A stretch of 30,031 nt of DNA from a virus, in the IMG/VR virus record IMGVR_UViG_3300030102_000720, positions 1 through 30,031 of that record, one strand, 5' to 3'. Positions 23,153 through 29,894 of this stretch are shown here, in pieces (the first letter of the stretch is position 1; every line of letters begins with the position of its first letter). The notes beneath the pieces were generated by a model. It worked only from the letters and a program-made list of their open reading frames with translations. It did no database searches and had not been told where the DNA came from. The translations under genes were made by a program, and so were the position numbers.

Positions 23153-24683
23153 TAGGTGGTCCTGCTATTTGTTCCTGTTGTTGCATTTGTTGCATTTGCT
23201 GCATCATTGCAACTATCTCTCTACGCTCTTCTCTATCACGAATCAACCCATCAGGTACACCAAACTTCTTAGCTAAATGAATAGCAGTCTCTTCAGAGTT
23301 AATAAGTACATTAGTTGTATCAGGGCCAAAGTAAGCATTAACAAGCTCTAAGAATCTAGATACAGCAGTAATATCTTGGTTTGATTGTGCCTGTGCTAAT
23401 GGTGAAGAAGATCTTATCTTTACTTCTCTTCCATTAACTGTAGGTAATTCAATACGTCCTTGTTTCTTAAGAATGTAGATTACTCTCTGTAATACTGGCT
23501 GCACTAACTCAGCTTGCAGTCTACCAAAGGCCGATCCTATCCTGCGTGACAAATCTGCCATACGCTCTGCAACTTCTGTAGCAGATGCAGGAGTTCTATC
23601 TGGATTTCCTAGCATATCATTGTATAATGCGCGTTTTATATTCAAGCGCATATCGCTAAGAACTATATCAGCAACATCAAATCTTCCTGCTGCTTGTATT
23701 GGCTGTAGACCGCCAGATTGCGGTGACTTAGGTATTATCGTGCCAGGGACTAAATTGATAGTATCTGGGTTAATGATTCCATCATCATCCATTTGGTAAA
23801 TGCCAGAGATAGCCATTTGTGCATTTTCCAAAATTAGCTGAATAGTTAAGTTAGTAGTCTTGATAGCAGATAAGGCATTAATTAATGGGCCTCTGCCGTA
23901 TACCTCACCTGCACATTTAGACCATCTAAAACAAACATATGGGTTAGAGCCTACACCCTTAAACTGCTGTTCTTTAATATAAGTCTTTGTTGACATATCT
24001 ATTACATAAAGAAAATATGCTTCTTCATTTTTTTTGCTATAATCCTTACAAAGTATTTCTAGTAAAGTACATTTACCTTCTGGGTCTCGCTGCGCTCTTT
24101 GCTGTACCTTTGGGTCAAGCTTTGCATCAGGGTAAAGTATTGTTATCTCAGAGTTTCGTATACCTTTACGCTCTCTGAACACATGGTCTATCTTATCATC
24201 AGGCCCAGTATCTAAAACTACATGTGGTAATGGTATTGCAGAGAAGGTAACAGGATTAATTGCATCACCTTCATCTACGCATAGAACACCAGTACCAACA
24301 GCTAAATCCATAAATGCTTCATGAACTTCCTGAGAAAAATTAGAGTTTTGTAATACCTCAAATACATACTCAGTTATTTCATCAAGGTCATTATCTACAA
24401 AGTCTCTTTCGCTTTTGGGTATTTCTGATCCTGCAATCAGATCTGCCCAACGTGCAAAGTTAGGAACTAATCCCGATTGGAGCCTCGAAGCAAACTCTTG
24501 AACGCCAACCACTGCTGTCTCATCAAAGATCTTATCATCTCTGCGCTGACCTGCAGTTTCGTAATAGAAAGACTCACGCTGCGGTAAAGCGTACTCATAA
24601 CATTCCTCAAAGAGGTCAACAAAGTTTTGCCTATGTGCTTTAGCTTTTTCATATCGTTCTAACTTCTGTTTTGGATCATGCAT
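23139..24683 (-). CDS. Portal (head-tail connector) protein
   Basis: A 514-residue protein, close to T7 gp8 (536). Typical features are the N-terminal helical region with YEYALPQRESFYYE, the central VFRERKG and CFRWSKCAGEVYGRGPL, and the conserved TPASATEVAERMADLSRRIG helix followed by LQAELVQPVLQRVIYILKKQG. The C-terminus is Gln/Met-rich (QQMQQMQQQEQ). It forms the dodecameric ring for DNA packaging and tail attachment. It overlaps the upstream gp7.3-like gene by one base (TAATG). Confidence 0.88.
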   Translation of the reverse strand: MHDPKQKLERYEKAKAHRQNFVDLFEECYEYALPQRESFYYETAGQRRDDKIFDETAVVGVQEFASRLQSGLVPNFARWADLIAGSEIPKSERDFVDNDLDEITEYVFEVLQNSNFSQEVHEAFMDLAVGTGVLCVDEGDAINPVTFSAIPLPHVVLDTGPDDKIDHVFRERKGIRNSEITILYPDAKLDPKVQQRAQRDPEGKCTLLEILCKDYSKKNEEAYFLYVIDMSTKTYIKEQQFKGVGSNPYVCFRWSKCAGEVYGRGPLINALSAIKTTNLTIQLILENAQMAISGIYQMDDDGIINPDTINLVPGTIIPKSPQSGGLQPIQAAGRFDVADIVLSDMRLNIKRALYNDMLGNPDRTPASATEVAERMADLSRRIGSAFGRLQAELVQPVLQRVIYILKKQGRIELPTVNGREVKIRSSSPLAQAQSNQDITAVSRFLELVNAYFGPDTTNVLINSEETAIHLAKKFGVPDGLIRDREERREIVAMMQQMQQMQQQEQIAGPPIAAE

Positions 24684-25354
24684 TATAAAAACCTACTATA
24701 GTATCCGATTCCACCAGTAGAACCAGTAATTAAAGATCTACGACCTGCACCGCTTCTGCGACCACTACCTGCCTGTCTTGTTTGCACATTTAGCTCACGC
24801 TCAGTACCAGATAAAACTCTTCTTCCTGCACCAAGATCTTGTGACCTTTCAAGCCTACGCCTTAATAAAGATTGTTTCTTTCTAGCCCTTTTTATTCTTT
24901 GCCTTCTTAGCTCTTCTTGAGCTAATCGCTCTTGTTCGGACATAGCTTCTTCTGGGTCTTTTTCATAAATAGATGCAGGAGTTACAGAAGTTTCTCCTAT
25001 AGGGCTTCCCTCTGCAGTTGTTACATCAGCCTCAGATTCTATTAAAGGTTTTGCCTCTTCTTCTGCTTCTGCTGCCGCATCTGCTGCTGCATCTGCTTCA
25101 GCCTGTTCTCTAGCTCTTCTTTCCCTTTCTTCTCGTTCTCTTCTTTGCCTTTCCTTTTTTTTCCTTTTTTTCTTTCTTTCTACAGAAGCTTTACGAGCAG
25201 GGTTGTCATCAAACTTTTCTTTACCTGTTCTTTTATCTGACTCTGGGCCTGCTGAAGTTGTAAGTTCTGGAAAATAACCAGAGGATTTAGCAGTAGTTGT
25301 GCCAGTGCTTTTTTTCTTAACTGTTTTTGTTGTATTTTTCTTAGGCGAACACAT
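24683..25354 (-). CDS. Low-complexity virion protein, T7 gp7.3 position
   Basis: A 223-residue, highly charged protein. It has a Lys/Thr-rich N-terminus (CSPKKNTTKTVKKK), a long Arg/Lys/Glu helix (about residues 55-85), an Ala/Glu tract, a second basic helix (about 140-170), and a Gly-rich C-terminus (GAGRRSLITGSTGGIGYY). The end recalls T7 gp7.3, which also has a Lys-rich start and ends in GGKKSL followed by a Gly-rich tip, and which lies just before the portal gene as here. T7 gp7.3 is a small tail/host-range protein; this one is about twice as long. AAGGAG precedes ATG 25354, and the late motif lies 48 bases before that ATG. Confidence 0.6.
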   Translation of the reverse strand: MCSPKKNTTKTVKKKSTGTTTAKSSGYFPELTTSAGPESDKRTGKEKFDDNPARKASVERKKKRKKKERQRREREERERRAREQAEADAAADAAAEAEEEAKPLIESEADVTTAEGSPIGETSVTPASIYEKDPEEAMSEQERLAQEELRRQRIKRARKKQSLLRRRLERSQDLGAGRRVLSGTERELNVQTRQAGSGRRSGAGRRSLITGSTGGIGYYSRFL

Positions 25355-25401
25355 TGTAAAACTCCTTGTTACCTATTGGTAAACACAAATCAAAACAAAT
25401 T

Positions 25402-26931
25402 TCAACGCACAAGTGACCAAACGCTAGGTTTGTGTGCCGCACTTTTAGGCTTTCTTTTAAAAACATCATAGTCTTTTTTAGCTTGTACTACCTGTGCAGG
25501 TTTCTGATTTGACATCAAAGCACGTCCTTCCCCTGCACCTAATAGCAAATATTGTAGAGCATCGTGTATGTGAGAGTACATATTTTTATCAGGTTTATCT
25601 GCATATCTCTCGCCACTTACCTCCATACGTTTATAGGAATAACCACCCTCAAAGCCTTTGATAAGTTGTTGGCATCTTCTATCTATTAAAAACGCAGGTT
25701 TACCCTCAACCATCTTATTAAGTTGCTGCGCCACTGACTCCAAGCGAAGATCCACAGAATTGCTTGGGGCGGGAAATGCACGTAGGCCAGCACCTCTAAG
25801 TATGTGAAAAGGGGTAGATTCGTCCGTTTGCGCCCGAAAATCCCCTGCAGGATCACCATATATATAGACATCGGAAGTCTCAGAAAAACGAGTAGCGATT
25901 TCATTTCTTAACACCTCTGCGAATCTAACAATGCCCATATCAAAAGCAACGACCTCTGATTGGATTAACCACCTGTTCCTAACCTTCTGACCTATAACAG
26001 CCGCAGGTGTCAAACCAAAATCAATACCAATGTACAAAGGCAACCCTGCCGCTACTGGTATTTCTTCTCTAGCAATATGTGTTTCGCTTGCAAACATAGG
26101 ATATACTGGCTTTCCGTCTTGTATCGTGCCCAGTTTATTCATAACATAGACATCAATCCAAGACTTTGTTTTACCTTGAATAAGATTAGGATAATACCCT
26201 CTCATCATATTCTTTTTGTTTTCTGCCTGATCGCTAGGCAAATAATCTTCTACCTCACCATCTTCGTTGTATATTTCTTTCATACCAGATGGTTGAGTAA
26301 AGAACTGCCAATTGTCAGGTTTTACCAACATCTTAGCCTGTTCTCTTGGTATATGATCTGGCACTGGTACTTCACCAGACATAATAGGCCACCAATGATC
26401 TTCTTCTGGTGCGTTTGTATCTGCAATAACACCTGTCCAACTTGGGCCACCATCACGCATAGAGGGGTATCTGCCTACCCTCATAGTACACGCATCAATA
26501 ATACTTTTAGGAATCTCCCTTGCCTCGTTAATCCAGATGCCTGTCAATTCGAGGGACAATAGTTTTTTAACATCTTCTGGACGGTCAAGAGCAAGGAAGA
26601 TTACCTCAAGGTCTATGTCACCCTTTCTAATATGATGTGTATAAGGCACAGACCAAGTAAACTTACCCCATTCATTCTCAGGAAACCAATCAAGCCAAGT
26701 CTTAATAGTAGTCGTTCTAAGTTGTGGGTTTGTATTTCTTATAATCGCCCACCTGCTTTTCCTTACACCATCAGGAGCTTTTTCCTGAGACAAGGCTCTT
26801 CTAAATACTTCAACACAACATCCAACAGACTTACCAGATCCTACTGGACCTCTTATGCCACGAAAGAAAGTGTTGTCTTTCATAAACTGCTTTAAGACTT
26901 CACCATCAGGTTTGTACTTAAAATCTATCAA
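25402..26931 (-). CDS. terL: Terminase large subunit
   Basis: A 509-residue packaging ATPase/nuclease. The Walker A motif is GPVGSGKS (28-35) and the Walker B region GIWINEARE (131-139). The RNase H-like nuclease carries GIDFG (Asp304), YGDPAGD (Asp360) and MYSHIHDALQYLLL (Asp457). It pumps DNA into the procapsid through the portal and cuts concatemers. The start is TTG 26931, chosen because it overlaps the preceding stop (TTGA) and AAGGG lies at good distance, while the next Met is at residue 17, close to the Walker A motif. Small terminase lies about 2.4 kb upstream, separated by small genes. Confidence 0.92.
   Translation of the reverse strand: MIDFKYKPDGEVLKQFMKDNTFFRGIRGPVGSGKSVGCCVEVFRRALSQEKAPDGVRKSRWAIIRNTNPQLRTTTIKTWLDWFPENEWGKFTWSVPYTHHIRKGDIDLEVIFLALDRPEDVKKLLSLELTGIWINEAREIPKSIIDACTMRVGRYPSMRDGGPSWTGVIADTNAPEEDHWWPIMSGEVPVPDHIPREQAKMLVKPDNWQFFTQPSGMKEIYNEDGEVEDYLPSDQAENKKNMMRGYYPNLIQGKTKSWIDVYVMNKLGTIQDGKPVYPMFASETHIAREEIPVAAGLPLYIGIDFGLTPAAVIGQKVRNRWLIQSEVVAFDMGIVRFAEVLRNEIATRFSETSDVYIYGDPAGDFRAQTDESTPFHILRGAGLRAFPAPSNSVDLRLESVAQQLNKMVEGKPAFLIDRRCQQLIKGFEGGYSYKRMEVSGERYADKPDKNMYSHIHDALQYLLLGAGEGRALMSNQKPAQVVQAKKDYDVFKRKPKSAAHKPSVWSLVR
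25403..25412 (-). promoter_or_regulatory. Late promoter-like motif copy 3 (before gp7.3-like and portal genes)
   Basis: Minus strand TTGTGCGTTG followed by AA, overlapping the last codons and stop of the large terminase gene. It lies 48 bases before the ATG of the gp7.3-like gene, almost the same spacing as the copy before the tail fiber (47). Together with copies at 10653 and 21703 it marks the start of a structural gene unit. Inferred promoter. Confidence 0.5.
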
Positions 26932-27119
26932 CGCAATCCCTTATCTACGCCAAACTTAATCATTCTCTCTACAACTTCTGGGCCAATACTTTCTATCAAC
27001 TTATCGCATTGCTCATCGGTTGCTAATCCTTTTGCATCGACATGTGCCAGATGCACTTTACGAACTATGCCTCTAAGCAAAGCCAGATCTTGTTGAGATA
27101 TAGTAGTTATAAAACTCAT
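26928..27119 (-). CDS. Small conserved protein upstream of terL
   Basis: A 63-residue, helical soluble protein (ISQQDLALLRGIVRKVHLAH followed by DAKGLATDEQCDKLIESIGPE) with no membrane segment. It starts at ATG overlapping the previous stop (ATGA), lacks its own ribosome site and ends overlapping the TTG of terL, so it is translated as part of a coupled chain. I recall similar small proteins before terL in marine podoviruses; function unknown, possibly packaging related. Confidence 0.65.
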   Translation of the reverse strand: MSFITTISQQDLALLRGIVRKVHLAHVDAKGLATDEQCDKLIESIGPEVVERMIKFGVDKGLR

Positions 27120-27535
27120 TTAAATATCGTAAAACTTTCTATTGGTATTTCTGCTACAGCTTCAATATCCGCAGGATCTCCCCTATCTGTTCTGCCGCCT
27201 ATTGTTATTTTATACATCTCAGTCAGGGATGCCCACCCAATGCAGTCTTTCCAACCAACTAAGAATATACACGGTAAGCCAGTGGCAAGACGCATAGAAA
27301 AGGCAGCTTGCACTTTGTTAGCTGATACAAAGCATGTAGGGTAAGTACCTCTTGTATGTGTTCTAGTTCTGATTTCTACAAAAGCTTTTACGTCCTTTCC
27401 CTTTATTATCAGGTAATCAAACTGATTGTACTTATCTTGCTTACGCATTGCACAGTTCCATTTACGTGCTGCGTATCTAGCAATGTTCTCTTCTCTACTT
27501 AGGTCAGCCTCAGTCTCATATGTAGGTCTAACCAT
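27116..27535 (-). CDS. PD-(D/E)XK nuclease-like protein with altered catalytic Lys
   Basis: A 139-residue protein with the outline of a small PD-(D/E)XK nuclease. FDYLIIKG gives Asp40, AFVEIRTRTH gives Glu54 and, at the normal Lys place, Arg56. A helix with a conserved-looking Lys follows (SANKVQAA, Lys74), then a strand with TGLPCIFLVGWKD. Members of this fold with E-x-K occur near packaging genes in other phages. The K to R change could weaken or alter activity. It is translationally coupled to both neighbours. It could process DNA ends or resolve branches before packaging; this remains an inference. Confidence 0.6.
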   Translation of the reverse strand: MVRPTYETEADLSREENIARYAARKWNCAMRKQDKYNQFDYLIIKGKDVKAFVEIRTRTHTRGTYPTCFVSANKVQAAFSMRLATGLPCIFLVGWKDCIGWASLTEMYKITIGGRTDRGDPADIEAVAEIPIESFTIFK

Positions 27536-27768
27536 TATTTTTTCTTAGGCTTCCTTTTGGGCTTGGGTTTCTCATACGCTTCGTTTATATCACTCGTGGA
27601 GGGGTCGTCGCCTTTGAGTCTGCCATTGGAGCTTCTGGCTCTCACTGGGTCAGGCCCTTCCACGAGTCTGCGTGACTCAGGAGTTCTCGTCTTACCAGTA
27701 TAAAATGTTCCTGCTAGAACGTGAGTCTCGCCTTCATACAATTCACCACTTGTCAAATATAAAGCCAT
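27535..27768 (-). CDS. Small protein with Lys/Pro-rich tail
   Basis: A 77-residue protein. The N-terminal half is beta-like (ALYLTSGELYEGETHVLAGTFYTGKT), and the C-terminal half is polar and ends in a run of Lys, Pro and Arg (KPKPKRKPKKK). Such a tail could bind DNA or the acidic surface of a packaging partner. It overlaps both neighbours by one base (TAATG), and the upstream AGGAAG is at a workable distance. It is one of a series of small genes, mostly basic, between the terminase subunits. Confidence 0.6.
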   Translation of the reverse strand: MALYLTSGELYEGETHVLAGTFYTGKTRTPESRRLVEGPDPVRARSSNGRLKGDDPSTSDINEAYEKPKPKRKPKKK

Positions 27769-27896
27769 TACTTGTAACTTCCTGACATTAAGCTTTTCTT
27801 TTTCTTCATTGGCTTCTTAGTTTCTTCCTGCGCTTTCTTAGCCGCAGCTATTCCCTTCTTTGTATATGGGAACTTCTTTCCATTAACATTAGGCAT
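27768..27896 (-). CDS. Tiny Lys-rich protein (42 aa)
   Basis: A short frame starting at ATG 27896 with AAGGAG 8 bases upstream, ending TAA overlapping the next ATG. The peptide begins MPNVNGKKFPYTKKGIAAAK and ends with KKKK and GSYK; about a third of its residues are Lys. The start lies 8 bases inside the preceding gene. I recall similar VNGKKFPYTxxG peptides near phage packaging genes. Function unknown; DNA or nucleoprotein binding is possible. Confidence 0.65.
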   Translation of the reverse strand: MPNVNGKKFPYTKKGIAAAKKAQEETKKPMKKKKSLMSGSYK

Positions 27897-28128
27897 TTCT
27901 ATATCTCCTTACCTTGTTAGCAATCTTCTTCGGTTGAGCCACAAACTGTTTACCCTTTGCCTTACCCTCTCGTTTGGCTCTGGTTGTAGAGCGATACTCA
28001 GAATCACTAAGAGCAGCGATAGCTTTAGAAGGAAGGTAACGTTCACCAGTTTCACTAGACTTCTTGCCAGATTTGGTTCTCCATTTCTGCTTACCCCAGT
28101 TTAATAATGAACGTTGTGGCGCTCTCAT
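27889..28128 (-). CDS. Small basic conserved protein
   Basis: A 79-residue very basic protein: LLNWGKQKWRTKSGKKSSET, GERYLPSKAIAALSDSEYR, then KGKQFVAQPKKIANKVRRYR. I recall this WGKQKWRTKSG...GERYLP...GKQFVAQPKKI pattern from hypothetical proteins of other phages, so it appears to be a conserved family with unknown role. It is coupled by TAATG to the preceding gene and lacks its own clear ribosome site. With neighbours of similar charge it may form part of a nucleoprotein or packaging set. Confidence 0.68.
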   Translation of the reverse strand: MRAPQRSLLNWGKQKWRTKSGKKSSETGERYLPSKAIAALSDSEYRSTTRAKREGKAKGKQFVAQPKKIANKVRRYRNA

Positions 28129-28505
28129 TACAAGTCTTTCATCTTTTCTATAAGACTCTTGCCCTTTTTAAAGGTAGTCATCATGCCGCCACCACCACTT
28201 ATTCTTCTACCACGTGCTGACAAATCTTTAAGTTTAGTTTTTTTACCTTCAGTAGGCTTTGTTTTGTCTTTTAAATCTTCTGTTATTTTGTTTATGGTCT
28301 TATCAAGATTTTTTAAACGAATCCCTAAAGACTTTAATTTTTTACCTCTAGATTTTGCTTCTGCTCTTGTTTGTTTAGACTCCCCTGCTGCAAGTACATC
28401 TTGAGCAGCATCGAAACCTTGCTCTTCTAAGTTATCTATTTGTTTCTTAATATCATTCCTTAATTCTTTTTTATCTTTTAAAATACTAAACAATGAACGT
28501 TTCAT
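28128..28505 (-). CDS. Basic coiled-coil protein
   Basis: A 125-residue helical and strongly basic protein (KDKKELRNDIKKQIDNLEEQ at the start, then LKSLGIRLKNLDKTINKITE as a second coiled coil, and a Gly-rich ISGGGGMM before the C-terminus). There is no membrane segment. It overlaps the preceding stop (ATGA) and has GGGGGA upstream. Unknown function; charge and neighbourhood suggest DNA association. Confidence 0.62.
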   Translation of the reverse strand: MKRSLFSILKDKKELRNDIKKQIDNLEEQGFDAAQDVLAAGESKQTRAEAKSRGKKLKSLGIRLKNLDKTINKITEDLKDKTKPTEGKKTKLKDLSARGRRISGGGGMMTTFKKGKSLIEKMKDL

Positions 28506-28675
28506 GTTTTATATCCCCCACCTCTGGCCTTATATGTCTTAGCAAGTAACTGTGCCTTTCGAGCAGACCATTGTCCTGCCGCAGTGCCATGAGTAGCTCT
28601 TGCCTTGATAGACTGAAACAAACTCTTTCTTAACTTAGGCTTGGTATAGTTTCCTGCCTTGTTTACTGTACTCAT
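28502..28675 (-). CDS. Small basic conserved protein (57 aa)
   Basis: A short frame starting at ATG 28675 (AAGGAA 8 bases upstream, ATGA overlap with the preceding stop) and ending TGA overlapping the next ATG. The protein reads NYTKPKLRKSLFQSIKAR, then AAGQWSARKAQLLAKTYKA, ending RGGGYKT. The KPKLRKxLFxxIKA...GQWSARKAQ.LAK.YKA.GGGY pattern is one I recall from many phage and some algal virus genomes as a small protein of unknown function. Basic, probably nucleic-acid binding. Confidence 0.75.
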   Translation of the reverse strand: MSTVNKAGNYTKPKLRKSLFQSIKARATHGTAAGQWSARKAQLLAKTYKARGGGYKT

Positions 28676-28947
28676 GGAAACATTCCTTCATCTGGGTCAG
28701 GCATATCATTTACCCTATTACTCAAGAAATGCCACCGTTTCAAGAGTTTCTCTTTCTGAGGTGTCATCGTACTCGGACCCTTAACCTCAGTATTCCCAGT
28801 AGCAAAGTCGTACATCTTCCTAAAAAATCCCTTGGGCTGTGGCTCAGGATCTAACTTCTTCTCAATCTCTTCTATCTCTTTGATGTACTTATCTCTAAGC
28901 TTTAACTGCACACCACGATTAACTAAACTCTGTCGCTTCTTCTTCAT
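28672..28947 (-). CDS. Small basic helical protein
   Basis: A 91-residue protein with a Lys/Glu-rich helix (LKLRDKYIKEIEEIEKKLD), a mid segment KGFFRKMYDFATGN and a C-terminal helix LKRWHFLSNRVNDMPDPDEG. No membrane segment or known motif. It overlaps both neighbours by four bases (ATGA), with no clear ribosome site, so it depends on coupling. Unknown. Confidence 0.6.
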   Translation of the reverse strand: MKKKRQSLVNRGVQLKLRDKYIKEIEEIEKKLDPEPQPKGFFRKMYDFATGNTEVKGPSTMTPQKEKLLKRWHFLSNRVNDMPDPDEGMFP

Positions 28948-29213
28948 GACTTCTTATGCCTCGCTGCAAATGATCTAGCTGCCTCAACACTTCCAAAGCC
29001 CCACTTTTTCAGCGCCAATGCCTTTCTTGTGGGCCTACCCTTTTCATCTTTCATCGGACCCTTCATACCTGCAAATCTAGCAGCAAAAGAAACACGTCTT
29101 GGATTCGTACCTTTGGGAACAGGCTTCTTGAGGTTAGCGCCCTCCTTCCGCTTGAAATACTTTCGACCTGCTTCAGTCAAACCTCCCGATGGACTCTTGT
29201 GTATCTTTCTCAT
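28944..29213 (-). CDS. Small basic protein, DUF6321-like
   Basis: An 89-residue basic protein with the sequence pattern GGLTEAGRKYFKRKEGANLK, then RRVSFAARFAGMKGPMKDEK followed by GRPTRKALALKKWGFG. This corresponds to the DUF6321 type that I recall from marine phages and cyanophages. It has no known function. AAAGG lies upstream of ATG 29213. It is the first gene after a 119-base gap from the small terminase and leads the coupled chain that runs to the large terminase. Confidence 0.72.
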   Translation of the reverse strand: MRKIHKSPSGGLTEAGRKYFKRKEGANLKKPVPKGTNPRRVSFAARFAGMKGPMKDEKGRPTRKALALKKWGFGSVEAARSFAARHKKS

Positions 29214-29268
29214 TTACATCGGACCTTTCTAGATAAAAATATTTTTCAGAGTTGTTATAAACCTTTTT

Positions 29269-29298
29269 GAAGAAAAATGCTAGTGAGGGACTACTAGC
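29269..29298 (-). terminator. Weak terminator-like hairpin after terS
   Basis: On the minus strand GCTAGT (29298-29293), loop of eight bases, ACTAGC (29284-29279) followed by ATTTTTCTTC. Six pairs only, three of them G-C, then a short U-rich run. It lies in the 119-base gap between terS and the next gene. It may act as a partial terminator or processing site; the rest of the gap is AT-rich with nothing else recognised. Confidence 0.35.
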
Positions 29299-29332
29299 CA
29301 CTATAACTTAGCAACTTTTGACCCACCCCCTA

Positions 29333-29710
29333 CTATGACAAGTCAATGCTTACCTTAATATCTCCTGCAACTTGTACCTGAGAACGATCTATCGGTTTAT
29401 ATCCTGCACGATCAAGTAAATCCTTCGCAGCCTCAAGCTGTACATATTCGCTCTTAGCTCCTGTCACTAGCCTTCGTAACTGTCCTGCGGCTACCGTAGC
29501 ACTAAGTCCAAATTCCTCTCCCATCCTCTGCATCATATACTGCTGCACATGTGGGAGCTTTAACGCCTTGGACGCAGTGACTCTTCCGCTCTCACCACTT
29601 GCGTACCCAGCTTGCGTGGCTGCTTCCGTGATACTACACCCATTTGCTACGATGGTGTCTACCAAAGCAGTCTGTTTCTCAGTCAGTTTCCTATCAGTAA
29701 CTTGACTCAT
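29333..29710 (-). CDS. terS: Terminase small subunit
   Basis: A 125-residue protein with the terminase small subunit (Terminase_2-type) N-terminal DNA-binding helix-turn-helix: LTEKQTALVDTIVANGCSIT, then EAATQAGYA, then ASKALKLPHVQQYM. The rest is a helical oligomerisation part (VAAGQLRRLVTGA, LEAAKDLLDRAGYKP) and a short beta tail (VQVAGDIKVSIDLS). It recognises the packaging start site and recruits the large subunit. AAAGGA precedes ATG 29710. The 320 bases upstream carry paired direct repeats that may be its binding sites. Confidence 0.85.
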   Translation of the reverse strand: MSQVTDRKLTEKQTALVDTIVANGCSITEAATQAGYASGESGRVTASKALKLPHVQQYMMQRMGEEFGLSATVAAGQLRRLVTGAKSEYVQLEAAKDLLDRAGYKPIDRSQVQVAGDIKVSIDLS

Positions 29711-29754
29711 TCAACATCCTTTCTACGTCCATACGCTTAAATCAATTTAGCCGT

Positions 29755-29792
29755 ATCGCTTCAAGCTGAACAGCTAACTGATCGCTTCAAGC
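29755..29792. repeat. Direct repeat pair A upstream of terS
   Basis: ATCGCTTCAAGC occurs at 29755-29766 and 29781-29792, 26 bases apart start to start. Between the copies is AGCTG-AA-CAGCT, a short inverted repeat (29764-29775). They lie 45 to 82 bases upstream of the terS start. Possible operator or terminase-binding site. Confidence 0.6.
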
Positions 29793-29837
29793 ACTCAACA
29801 ATCATATAAGGGAACTATCCATTGCTACCACTGCTAG

Positions 29838-29860
29838 CCCCCCTCTCCCTCTCTCCCCCC
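29838..29860. repeat. 23-base homopyrimidine near-mirror tract
   Basis: A run of C and T only, with C6 at each end, C3 in the middle and TCT or TCTCT between; read backward it is almost the same. The minus strand is G-rich. Near-mirror purine/pyrimidine tracts can form triplex or G-rich structures. It is unique in this AT-rich window. Confidence 0.65.
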
Positions 29861-29894
29861 ATTGATGCCAGTTTTGTTGAGAGCTTGTCAATAT

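Noticed and set aside
26077-26562. 161-codon plus-strand frame opposite terL
   Set aside because: Cys/His/aromatic-rich shadow of the well-supported large terminase gene, with no ribosome site.
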